Source: Cyprinodon diabolis (lineage: Eukaryota; Chordata; Actinopteri; Cyprinodontiformes; Cyprinodontidae). From it: 64,000 bases of DNA. The stretch covers positions 28,060,103-28,124,102 of the forward strand of contig CM060076.1 in NCBI GenBank assembly GCA_030533445.1, in the 5' to 3' direction. The position numbers were made by a program, and so were the translations under genes. The notes under the pieces were generated by a model. The model did not search any database. It was not told where the DNA came from and worked only from the letters and a program-made list of their open reading frames with translations. Below are positions 1 to 11,060 of this stretch, piece by piece; within the stretch, counting starts at the first letter, position 1; every line of letters starts with the position of its first letter.

Positions 1-599
1 AATTTCCCTCTTGGGATCATATAAGTATTTTTCAATTGGATAGAACTGAACTGGATTTAATTGAGTTTAGCCCACATCAAATTCCTTGTGTCTTTTTGTA
101 TATCCATAACTGCATAAGAGTTAACCTGCTGTTTTCATTTTTTCCCCCTATGATCCAACTACATGAGCACCGTTGCCTAAACACACCAGCAAAACTGGCC
201 CATGAGAAGATTTTATGATTTGCTAATGAGGCAATGAAGATGTTGCTCACTCCCCCCCTTAGCAGGATGCAGCTGGACAGCACTGACCACACCTGCTGAT
301 ATCACGCCATGACCCCATAGTGATGCCTGTTTGTTTGGATGTTGTTGTGGAGATCACAGATTAGAAGGGATTTATTGTCCAGGAGAACAGTCGGTAGATA
401 GGAGCTGGTGTTATCCTTTCATGGCTAAACCACATAAATGCCAATAGAGTAATGCAGTTCTAATGTCGGCCAAAAATTCCAACACGCTTTCTCATCCACC
501 CTCATTATTAAGACACATCCTGTTCATCAACTAATAATACTTAAATAAGGCGCAGTCAATGCATTTCATACGTTTGCAAACAAGATAAATTACAATTTT

Positions 600-800
600 G
601 GAAAGGTGGGAAATATTTAGTGCTTTGCAAAAACCTTTTAAAATATGATCTCGTCAGCTAAAATGTGGTGGAAAGGTACCACTGCACATCACTCTGAACA
701 CACCCAACACATTGGTGGAACACGGTGGTGGCAACATCATGCTTCCCTACATAGGGTTGGATAACAGGGAAAGAGAAGCTGGTCAATGGTGATGGATGGA
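600..800 (+). mobile_element. Decayed Tc1-like transposase fragment
   Basis: gaacacggtggtggcaacat encodes an EHGGGNIM-like block (K/V-HGGGSIM in Tc1), followed by gggaaagagaagctggtca. No open frame of useful length remains. Confidence 0.55.
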
Positions 801-2264
801 TAGATTTACCTGGTTTGATCTTATCATTAGCCAGACCACTCTAGTTTGTCTTTGAAAATTGGCTGCTTTTAGTCAGGTTTTATTGTCCTGCTCCAGTTCT
901 TTATACTGATCCGGAGAGCATATGCTATGTAGTTAGGGGCAAAGCTAGAGGTGTGAAGCTTAAACTACTGTATCTAAAGATGACAAGTAGGACCTGATGT
1001 CATAAAAAAAAAGCAAAAAACAAAAATGATAAACCTAAAGAAGGATTCACTTTTAAGGATCTACAATATCTCATTTACAAAGTGTTTTCTTGTTTTGCAA
1101 AGTTATGTGATATTATTAACACAACATTCAAATCTACCCAACTCGATTTTCAACGGCGAGTGAAGTTCAAATAAAAAACTATTTTTTTCTTTTTGTCATT
1201 AAGCTCTGAGAAATGTTGCTTGAGATCACAAGAAATTCTGACTGCATGGAAGAATAATGTGAAGCAATGAGGGATGACAAAGGTTAAGTGTTGGCAGAAC
1301 AAACACACGAACAGTGGGTTTCCTGCAAAAAGAAAGAACCAATAACCACAACAGTGTTTGCCTACATCTTTCCAGACTCTGCTGCTCTCTAACCTTAGTT
1401 TCATAAGTTCCTAGAGTCAGAGAGCCAAGAAAAAGTCCCTTTGTTCCACGTAAACAGACTACAGGCAGTCATTCCTGTCAGGGACCATCACTACCTATGT
1501 TCTCTGAGTCTCCGGCTATGTAAACAAGATTTACACATTTATTAAACCCGCCCATGTATTTTAAGAAGTTTTAGGAACAGTTGGTGTCTGTGTGACACTT
1601 TGTTTCCCTTTCATAATGGTCTCTAAGCAGAGAAGGTAATTATAAGAGGCAGTCCTGTGAGCTGCTAGGGGATGAAAGCCTGGGAACAAAATACCATATG
1701 GATGTTGGAGCCTTTAAATATCTAGTAACTAAAGGGAAAAAGTCCTGTTTAAATCTCCATGCACTCGTAGAAGGGCTGTTTTCTGCCTACTCTACAATTC
1801 CAAAGAATCCTTTTTATCTTGAATCTAATCTTGAATATAAAATCATATTCAAAGTTTTGGTTAGTAACTTTTACAATGTTAAACAGGTCAGGCGTCCCTT
1901 GGCCTGAGTTTTTAATGGACTTTCATCAGTTTTGGCCAGAGGGAAAAAAACATGTTTTTATTGGGGGCGTTTATTTAAAAAATGTTTGGAAGTTGTTTTT
2001 TTTTTAAAGCTTTTAGCATTCAAACAAAACGGCAACAATCTGGTGATTTCCCCTTCGGACTACAAAACAAGACAGCTGTTTTGTTGGGGAATTAATTAAA
2101 ACAGCTTTTGTCCCCAATTTGTGTTTAAAGGATTATCTGTAACCCCCAGAGAAAATCATTAACTAAGAATTGTTGTTTGTTGTCATGTGTTTTAGCTCTT
2201 CTGTAGCCTCTATAAGGTTTCCAAGCACCATTTATCTGTATTTAGGTCAATTTCCTGTTATTGC

Positions 2265-2500
2265 TGCAGAATGCATGATACTGCCACCACTATGTTGGCG
2301 GTTGTGAGTTCAGAGTGATTGTTCAGCTGCATTTAAAGGAAAAAATATATAAAATGTTTCATCTCTCTACTTAATTAGTGGTAAAGATTAGATAAGACTT
2401 TAAAATGGTTTAGCTTTGCTTTTTTCTGAGCTGTGGATCTCTGTAGTTTCTTCAAGCTTCCCACAGCCCTTTTGACTAATGCTCTTCTGTCTTACATGTT
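2265..2500 (-). mobile_element. Decayed Tc1-like transposase fragments
   Basis: The minus strand holds a degraded HGGGSIM block (gatactgccaccactatgtt on plus) and, about 130 bp on, gctgtggatctctgtag from the helix-turn-helix part. The DNA in between is shortened and changed. Confidence 0.5.
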
Positions 2501-2668
2501 AGTTTAGGTCAAGCTTAGCCATGTTTTCAATCCAAACAGTCATTTTTTTCTTTGCTAATAAAAATATGAATATTTTCTAGAGTAGCAAAACAAAAACAAA
2601 ATGATGGCAAATGCTGATTTAAAAAATCTAATGAATGAGAAACCGTATTAGATGTTGCATCCAGACTG

Positions 2669-2795
2669 CGATGGACTGGCGACCTGTCCAGGGTGTACCC
2701 CACCTCTCGCCCCTTGACTGCTGGAGATAGGCACCAGCACCCCTCGCGACCCCACTCGTGACAAGCATGTCAGATGATGTATGGATGGATGGGTT
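2669..2795 (+). repeat. LINE/SINE 3' tail of L2 type
   Basis: actgcgatggactggcgacc, gtccagggtgtaccccacct and the end in ggat repeats form the common 3' tail shared by fish L2-like LINEs and dependent SINEs. Confidence 0.75.
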
Positions 2796-4890
2796 GCATG
2801 CAGATATTGCATAATGATCCACGTTGCCCATAGTCTTGATCATTTAAAAATTCCCCATTGGGCTGCAGAATCTTTTTGTATGTAGATGGGTGTTTTACGG
2901 TCCCTTTCTCCTTTATCTTATAACTTAATAAGATATTCAGCAATATTATGAATCACCATCATCATCATCTCACAGACTCCCTGTTCTTATACCACACCTT
3001 AATAGTTAGCTGCTGATCAAACAGGTAAACTTCTCAGTCTGTTTTTCAGTGTCACTTCTGAGTGGCCGCTTGAAGCGAAAACTGGAAAAGCACAGACCTT
3101 TTAATAGTCCTTTTTATTTGCTTTAATCCTCACCCATGGATCGTTTTCTCCCCTCCTCTTGGTCATGCACCTCCCCTTCTCTTGCTAAATGCACTCATGC
3201 ATGACCGTCTGAACTTCATAGAGATACAAAGGCCATCAGCGAAAGAGCTTTACTTGCACGGGGTCGTATGCGAGTGATGAATGTGTGGTCCCCTGATTGG
3301 GTTTCATGTGTGTTTTTCATCTCCCTCTTTTACATATCACCTTTCGACGCATATGCAGCGTTCATATGTTGCTCGCTTTCATCTCTCGCTCTCATTTTAT
3401 TTCCATCTACAGCGAAGAATGTGTTAGTTTTATGGGAAGTCAGCACAAATGCCAACAGGCCTGTGATGTGAATGCCAAAGTATGACGACTCTATTGACGC
3501 CATATAGCTGTCAGGCATCGGATCTGCATTGATTAGAGCAGGCATTTGTAAGGAGGTGAAGAACTGCATGGGGAGGGACGGGGAGCCCGGGTGTCTGGGC
3601 TGTCACAGCTTAATGAAAGTTTTGGTTATCCATGGAAATCGAGGGATGAAAGACACAGACACTGGCAGAAGGGGGTCTGAAGAGTGTAATTTAGGCAGAG
3701 GTATTTTTAATGAGGGGAGATCTCTGCAGGTAACTTCCTCCAACCCCCTAAACACCTAGTTCCCCCCTGTCCCCCAGGTTTCCTCAGTATGGGGGAAGAA
3801 TCCCATCTGGTTGGACTAAACAGCAGATTAGCACATTAGCACTGGAAGAGGCAGGCAGGCACTGCAGGAAAAGACTCTGGCTTACATGAGGCGGGCGCAC
3901 ATGGTGTACGACTCATTAGAAGCAAACATAAAAGTTGCACTAAATTAAAGGAAAACTCAGTGCACCTTCATTAACAGATGGTAAAGGTTTGACTCATGAT
4001 TGGAGTATTTATATGGTGTGTGCAGCCATGCCGGTTCTGTTCACATCTGAAACTGTTTTTGCTTTTCTAAGCTAAATGTTAAAGCTTCTCCTTTTTTTAA
4101 AGAGGCTCTGCAGTCTTTACACTCTAAGAAATACATTTGTTGGATGGTACATATAATCCTTGGAAATCATTTAAAAATTACCTTTATATATTTAAAGAAA
4201 ATAACCAGATTATAAAGGGTAAATCCTACATTTTTGTTAAAAGCAGCAAATGCAACAAAAATAAAACTAATAAAACATACCTTTTGGCTCGTACATGCAA
4301 AGTGCACTTGGACCAGGAAGTAGTTGCTCTGCTGCACCTTTCAGAAGAATACATGGCAAAAAGAAAACAGCACAATCTTCAAAATTAGATTTAATTGCTT
4401 AAATTTAAATGTAAATAAAGCATCATTATTGTCCATTCTTATTTTACTATTTGAAAAAGTCAGCAATTTTGATAATGCATCCTTCCACTGCTATTGACAT
4501 TGTAATTCACATTAATTGTGCATTCTCTGGATCCTTTTCACATGTTTACTCATAACATTCACATGTTTGTTTCAAAGCAATGTACTATATTACACTAAGA
4601 AGGGATGGTGCTTTAATGTGTTCGGGGTGAAAAAAAAGAATGGACCGTTTTCTAAAACAGCTTGCAAATTAAAATGTGCTAAAAGCCACATGTACTTTAA
4701 TGGTTATAACTATTTTCAGCCTGATAAACAAAAATTATGTCAGCACCAACAGATAATATCTAAATTTACCAATTAAAGATTTGCACTGTGCTCTCAGTAT
4801 AGATTTTGTGAAGACTTCACAGGTTTGTTGCACAACACTGACAACCAAACATCATCATGGAGACCAATGAAGGCAGCAGAGTTTAGGGAC

Positions 4891-5432
4891 TAGGGTTGTC
4901 ACGATACTAAACTTTTCAACTCGATACCGATACTAAGGAAAATATTCGATACTCGATACCATTTTCGATACCACAAGGATAAAAACAAAGACTCCAAATT
5001 ATACAGAAATATTTTCATTAATAAATCAAATACAATAAATAAATACAATAAAAAATAAGAACAATATTTTGAGATAGTATGCTGTGCACAATATTAAGCA
5101 AGCTTGATAAAAAACGTATAAAATTAAAATTAAGTGTTCCTTCCTTGGCTATGCTTTGCACACATAACAATGATGCCAGCCAAAACAGTTAAGAAACAAA
5201 AATAATTCTAAGCAGCAACAAAAAAAATTCTGAAACTGAAAAGTGCACAGCATGATTCAATCACACAGTGTTCTGAAAGTCCATTTTCCTCTATTCTGCA
5301 CTTTAGATGAATGACTGGTTAGGTGCCACTGGTGGTAGCACTGTATCGATACTTTTAAAAACGAGTATTGTATCCGGATACAACGTTTCAGTATCGATAC
5401 TTTTTTGAGTATCGATAGTTTTGACAACCCTA
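4891..5432. mobile_element. Non-autonomous hAT-type element (542 bp)
   Basis: Ends tagggttgtca...tgacaacccta form an 11-bp perfect inverted repeat. An 8-bp duplication, ttagggac, flanks it (4883-4890 and 5433-5440), the hAT hallmark. The interior holds several gtatcgatac-like repeats near both ends and has no transposase frame. Confidence 0.9.
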
Positions 5433-5710
5433 TTAGGGACAAAGTTGTTAAAAGTTTTAAACCAAATTGGGTTTGTAAAACAGTATCCTGAGCATTGAAC
5501 ATCTCTCCCTCATTTGCAATAGAAGATAACTAATGCTATATTCTATTGCAATAACAATAACACTGTAAGTTAATGAAATCATATTTAACCCCCTGACTGT
5601 AGGTTTAGATTCCTTTGTCTTTGCTTCCACGTATCATACAATAAGCAGAAATGTTTAAAAATGTTGCTGTTAATTTCTGTAAAAAACTGTGTCTGCAGTT
5701 GGGTGCCTCT

Positions 5711-6602
5711 AATGCTATGTTCACACCGCAAGCAGCAGGAGCATCAAAAACGCATGTATGGCTTCATTTTTGATGCTTGTACAAGTTTAGTTCTGACATG
5801 TGGCTAAAGCATCTTTGCTGCTCTGGCTGCTTGGTCCAAAAGTCTGATGTGCTTTGGGCGGAGCTACCTCATCCTTTATTCGCCCATAACAATGGCAGCT
5901 ATATTTGCTGTGATCAATGGGTAAAAAGTAGTTTTAATATGTGTTTAAGTGAGAAAGTCCACCTGAAAACTTAATCTGTGGAGTCAATTAATCAAGATTA
6001 CAATCCTGCCTTCAGATAAATTTCGCTGTCTGAGCTGCTGAGACCCCCACACACCGGCAGTGCTCTGTCACTAGGAATCCCTTTCAACAGCAGCCTCTGG
6101 CCTGGTCGCCTCTTTGTGGTTTTCTGCTAATGTTCGCAGGCGGCTGGAGGGAGATGTTAGCGTTTTTCACGTACGTAATCCATACTGCAGGCACCAGAAT
6201 GATAAAATCGAAGATAACTTTCTGGCAGGTTTCAAGATTTTAATTTAATTTAGATGTTAATGGACTGTTTCAGAGGAGTGATGGTCGCACTCTGCGTTAG
6301 CAGCGCTGTGTCTGTCTCCCTGCCAGCTCCCAGATCAGCTTCTCTGATTGGTTGATGTGGCGCATCAGGCAGCAAAAGTTAAATTTTTCCAACTCCAGCA
6401 GCTGCTGCTTGTGCAGCGCATCGCGTCCATCAGATGCTCAGGAGCTCATGATGCGCTGCTTCAGCTGCTCAGATGCGCTGCTCCTGCTGCTCAAAATACG
6501 CTGCAGGACCTTTGCTGCACCAAGTTGCGTGTCAACCATTGACTTTGCATGTAAACCAGCTGCTTCTGCTACCTCCAGTGCTTGCGGTCTGAACATTGCA
6601 TT
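5711..6602. mobile_element. Non-autonomous DNA element with 24-bp inverted ends
   Basis: The left end aatgctatgttcacaccgca and the reverse complement of the right end match over 24 bases with two mismatches. I could not find an unambiguous target duplication, so the superfamily is open. Short open frames at 6348-6627 are in a gctgct-rich part and look like chance. Confidence 0.7.
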
Positions 6603-8689
6603 ACTTGCAATGACTACCCTAATCTGACAGATTCACAAAGAAATCTGGCTGCTTCTCTCTGATCAGAGAGTCATCATGTGCTGCTCTGGAGGAACTCAGG
6701 TGGAGTAATATGTTGACATAACAGCTGTCAATTTCAGTGCACAAAACTGGTCTTTATTGAATGGCAGCATAAAGAACACTGTTTAGATAATCAAACTCTA
6801 TTATTCATGAAAATGTTTGTTACACCCTAAAATTATCATGAAGTTATATATAATAGATTTGTATACTTCTCTATTATTATAGGTAGTTTTTCCTACCCAC
6901 AGTATAATACTATAAAGTATAAATTCCGATGTTTTATTTAATCTCTATCAGGAATCAGTTAGTTGAAGCAGAGATAAAAGTAATCATCTTCATAGTGTAG
7001 GTCACAAAGTGACTAGTGAGATATGAAGTATACTAAATCAATCAAATAGCATATGTGGATACCAGATATTAAACTGGAATGTTCTTTTTTCGCTCATCTT
7101 CTTTCATTTAAAAAAGAAAGCAACATGAGCAACAGTGCTGTGACACATAACGTACCGTTTCTCAGCTACACATTAAGTTATGTTAAAGTTTGGGTCCTGT
7201 TTGAGAACTGTTAACTATAAAAGGACATTTTATGTGATGGGTTATTTATAGAATGATTGTTACAGCAAAATAATAATAACTTGGAATAAGCCTTTATGGT
7301 GTAAAAAGCTAATTATAAAAGCATTATCGAAAGAAAAGTAATAAGAGGTCCAGTGCGTCAGTCGTCATGCTAGGAGCACAGCAAATGTGTGTTTGAAAGT
7401 GTTTTGCTCAGATGCAATCAAAGCTTACCTCTCTGGCCTACATGCAAAACTCTTCTTGTCACCTTGAACACCTCATTTGTACCATGAAACATGTCAGCAG
7501 CTTTCTGCTGTCAGAATGTTTTTATTCATATTTTATTCAGGTTTCATTGCAAAAAATGTATTAAAAAACAGAATCTATGGCAAGGTTTGATGATAAATGT
7601 TCAAATACACACCTGTCCTTCAAGCTGACTGAGGTCAAGATGTTTTTCAGAGAATAAATAGCAGAGGTCTCAGTTTCCAGATGTGTAAAGCTAATAGATA
7701 TAAGTCAAACAGAGCTGAGGCTGTAATTGCAGCAACAACAAAAAAAGCTTTAACAAAGTCTGACTCAGAGAAGGTAAATAGAAATGCACACCACACTTAT
7801 AAGATTAATCTGTAAAAGAGAAACAGGACAAATACACTGCGCTGTGTTTGTAAGGCATATTAAGTACATTCAAGTTTGTCATTATCACCGAAACAAAATT
7901 GGTCAACAGTTAAGGTCTATTTGCAGCGCATGATCTAATTTAAATAATAAATAGTAAGACAGGCATAAAAATGTGACAGATTTGTCAAAGGATTTGACAC
8001 TTTTATCTCTGTCATCTAGACAAAAACTCCATGAACCCAAGCAAAGAAGCTGATGGAAAATTCTGCAACACCCTGGAGCATTGTTGAACCCTTTCATTGT
8101 GTAAAATCTATGCATAGCATCTACACTCTTGAGGTTAAGAAAATCTGTGGTTCAGTGAAAGCAGAACAAAACAGAAATCTTTAAGAAAGCAAACATACAG
8201 CGCTGGAGCGTGATGGGTTGGTCATTCTGGTCCGGTCATGCTGGCCAGATGTGTTTGCTTTGGAAATAGGTTCTTGGATGCAGTATTGTCCAATATGAAC
8301 GTTATTTTAGGAGATAGTAAAGGTGCATTTCACAGGGGCCTGCTAAGTGGAGGAAATTTAGCCTGGTTTGGTTTGACTTTTTCTACATCTGTGGATCTGT
8401 TCACTTTACCCTTTAAGTTTTCAACTTTTTGTTGGTTAAAACCACAAAATTCAAAATATGTTATTGGCCAACACACTGTAATGGATAATTGGGAAAAAGA
8501 AAGAACTAATCTGTGGTTTTCAGATTTTTAAAATTGGAAGGTTTATTTAAATTTTAACCCCTTAATCCCCACACCATGGAACAATACCTTGCAATTAAAG
8601 CTTTAAGCCTTTTAGGAGTTATTTTCTAGCAGCTCCTCTCACCAAGAAAATTATAACTCATATTTAAACAGTCTGCTCACTCAACTTAG
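6603..8689. other. No gene seen
   Basis: AT-rich, short chance frames only. Around 7770-7800 and 8420-8530 there are faint Tc1-end-like strings (for example gcacaccacactta) too eroded to call. Confidence 0.6.
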
Positions 8690-9054
8690 ATGTGGACTTC
8701 AGTCGGAACCATTCCAGCTCTGGCTTTATTTTTTTTAAATCCTTGGTCTGCTGAAACCTGAACTTCCTCTCCAGGTTCAAGTCTTCAGTAGGTTTTCTTA
8801 CAGGATTACCATCTATTAGCTTCATCAAAAGAAGACCTGATATCCTCACAGCACGATCTTTCCACCTCCATGTTTCATCACATTGAAAGAGTAATCAGGC
8901 CGATGAGTGAAACTGTTCAGTTCTGGTTTTATCTGAATGAAGCTCCTTCTTCCACATATTTGCTATGTTTCCTACATGCCGTGAAGCAAACTGGAGACAG
9001 GATTTCTTTCTTTCCTGCATTTTTTTCATGAAAACCAGAACTGTTGTTATATTA
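8690..9054 (-). mobile_element. Left part of an old, split Tc1-like transposase remnant
   Basis: On the minus strand the region has the usual Tc1 order, with a KHGGGSIM-type block at 8850-8880 and the segment around WSDE further on. Many changes and stops are present. It resumes at about 10822 after a nest of later insertions. Confidence 0.6.
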
Positions 9055-9056
9055 TA

Positions 9057-10286
9057 CACTCACCGGCCACTTTATTAGGTACACCTGTCCAACTGCTCGT
9101 TAACACTTAATTTCTAAGCAGCCAATCACATGGCGGCAACTCAGTGCATTTAGGCATGTAGACATGGTCAAGACAATCTCCTGCAGTTCAAACCGAGCAT
9201 CAGTATGGGGAAGAAAGGTGATTTGAGTGACTTTGAACGTGGCATGATTGTTGGTGCCAGAAGGGCTGGTCTGAGTATTTCAGAAACTGCTGATCTACTG
9301 GGATTTTCACACACAACCATCTCTAGGGTTTACAGAGAATGGTCCGAAAAAGAAAAAACATCCAGTGAGCGGCAGTTCTGTGGGCGGAAATGCCTTGTTG
9401 ATGCCAGAGGTCAGAGGAGAATGGCCAGACTGGTTCGAGCTGATAGAAGGGCAACAGTGACTCAAATAACCACCCGTTACAACCAAGGTGGGCAGAAGAG
9501 CATCTCTGAACGCACAGTACGTCGAACTTTGAGGCAGATGGGCTACAGCAGCAGAAGACCACACCGGGTGCCACTCCTTTCAGATAAGAACAGGAAATTG
9601 AGGCTACAATTTGCACAAGCTCATTGAAATTGGACAATAGAAGATTGGAAAAACGTTGCCTGGTCTGATGAGTCTCGATTTCTGCTGCGACATTCGGATG
9701 GTAGGGTCAGAATTTGGCGTCTACAACTTGAAAGCATGGATCCATCCTGCCTTGTATCAACGGTTCAGGCTGGTGGTGGTGGTGTCATGGTGTGGGGAAT
9801 ATTTTCTTGACACTCTTTGGGCCCCTTGGTACCAATTGAGCATCGTTGCAACGCCACAGCCTACCTGAGTATTGTTGCTGACCATGTCCATCCCTTCATG
9901 ACCACAATGTACCCAACTTCTGATGGCTACTTTCAGCAGGATAATGCGCCATGTCATAAAGCTGGAATAATCTCAGACTGGTTTCTTGAACATGACAATG
10001 AGTTCACTGTACTCAAATGGCCTCCACAGTCACCAGATCTAATGTAATCCAATTCAATAGAGCATCTTTGGGATGTGGTGGAACGGGAGATTCGCATCAT
10101 GGATGTGCAGCCGACAAATCTGCGGCAACTGTGTGATGCCATCATGTCAATATGGACCAAACTCCCTGAGGAATGCTTCCAGCACCTTGTTGAATCTATG
10201 CCACGAAGAATTGAGGCAGTTCTGAAGGCAAAAGGGGGTCCAACCCGTTACTAGCATGGGGTACCTAATAAAGTGGCCGGTGAGTG
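9057..10286 (+). mobile_element. Tc1/mariner transposon (1230 bp), inactivated
   Basis: Inverted ends of about 29 bp (9057-9085 and 10258-10286) start cactcaccggccacttt and match at all but one position. TA dinucleotides flank both sides (9055-9056 and 10287-10288). The internal transposase frame is interrupted by stops. It lies inside an unclassified DNA-element remnant that itself splits an older Tc1 copy. Confidence 0.93.
9205..10254 (+). pseudogene. Tc1-type transposase with three in-frame stops
   Basis: The frame is continuous for 350 codons from MGKKGDLSDFERG to GGPTRY, but it carries TGA at 9625, TGA at 9808 and TAA at 10045. The first two sit where the family has tryptophan, so each is a single G-to-A change. 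The third lies in a small insertion next to the third acidic residue. N-terminal helix-turn-helix domains, WSDES and QQDNAPCH catalytic blocks and IEHLW are recognisable. No active enzyme is expected. Confidence 0.92.
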
Positions 10287-10288
10287 TA

Positions 10289-10821
10289 AGCATAAAGGGC
10301 TGGTTATCCTCCCGCAGCGGTGTGTAGCAGTGAGCTTGTCGTAGATATTTTTGATTAATGCCACATATTGATGCATGGCCTGTGCTATGTTATTCCACGC
10401 CACAATGCAAGAGGGACAATTACGAACTAGCTGTGTGTCTAGATACGGCCGAGGCGGTGTGGGGGAAGTGGGGGCAAGTTTGTGCGACAACGGAGGGACA
10501 TGAGGGCGAAAAAGAGCGGGGATCCAGGTGGAAAAAGGGTCCCAGCATTCTCGCGCACCTCGCTCTTCCAGCTAGTCCCACTTCACGAGTCGTTTTCCAC
10601 AATGGCGGTCATACAAACAAAACAAGCCGATAAGGTACCAAACAGGAAATACGCATAGTGTAGAGCGGATGTAAACCAAGAGTCATCCCGTCTGCAGCAC
10701 TGTCTGTGTTCACCTACAATTTTGGAGAGGTTCAGCAGAGTGTCTGCGGAAGGGGCGGGGGCACATTGGCATTGACTGCGACACAGACGACCTGATTTCT
10801 GAGTATAAATCAGCCTTAAGG
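10289..10821. mobile_element. Remnant of an unclassified GC-richer DNA element
   Basis: GC-rich compared with its surroundings, with an end-like gagtataaatcagcctt at the right. Its left part is cut off by the 9057-10286 Tc1. I recognise no transposase. Some PIF/Harbinger-like fish elements end similarly, but that is a weak link. Confidence 0.4.
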
Positions 10822-11060
10822 CTAATCTGAGCCAGAGCTGTGGATCTCTGCAGCTCCTCCACAGTTATCATAGACCTCTTGACTGGTTAGAACCTTCCAT
10901 TGCTCTATCTGTGTTTTTAGTTGGAAAGCCATATTATTCTACATTTTAAATGTTGGAATGCTTTCCTTTTTCAAAGCTCCCTTTAATGTCTAAAGCTTTG
11001 GAAGTTGTTTTTTCTTACCTAACCACACTTTTTCTCTTCCCTGTTTTAAAAAGCTTATCC
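10822..11060 (-). mobile_element. Right part of the split Tc1-like remnant
   Basis: gctgtggatctctgcagctc and the following 200 bases are the helix-turn-helix coding part of the same old Tc1 family, read on the minus strand. The intervening 1.8 kb is younger inserted DNA. Confidence 0.6.

Larger units (their letters stand above)
1..4882. other. No gene seen apart from listed repeats
   Basis: All open frames are short, overlap on both strands and show no known domain. AT-rich non-coding DNA with two Tc1 remnants and an L2-type tail. Confidence 0.6.
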
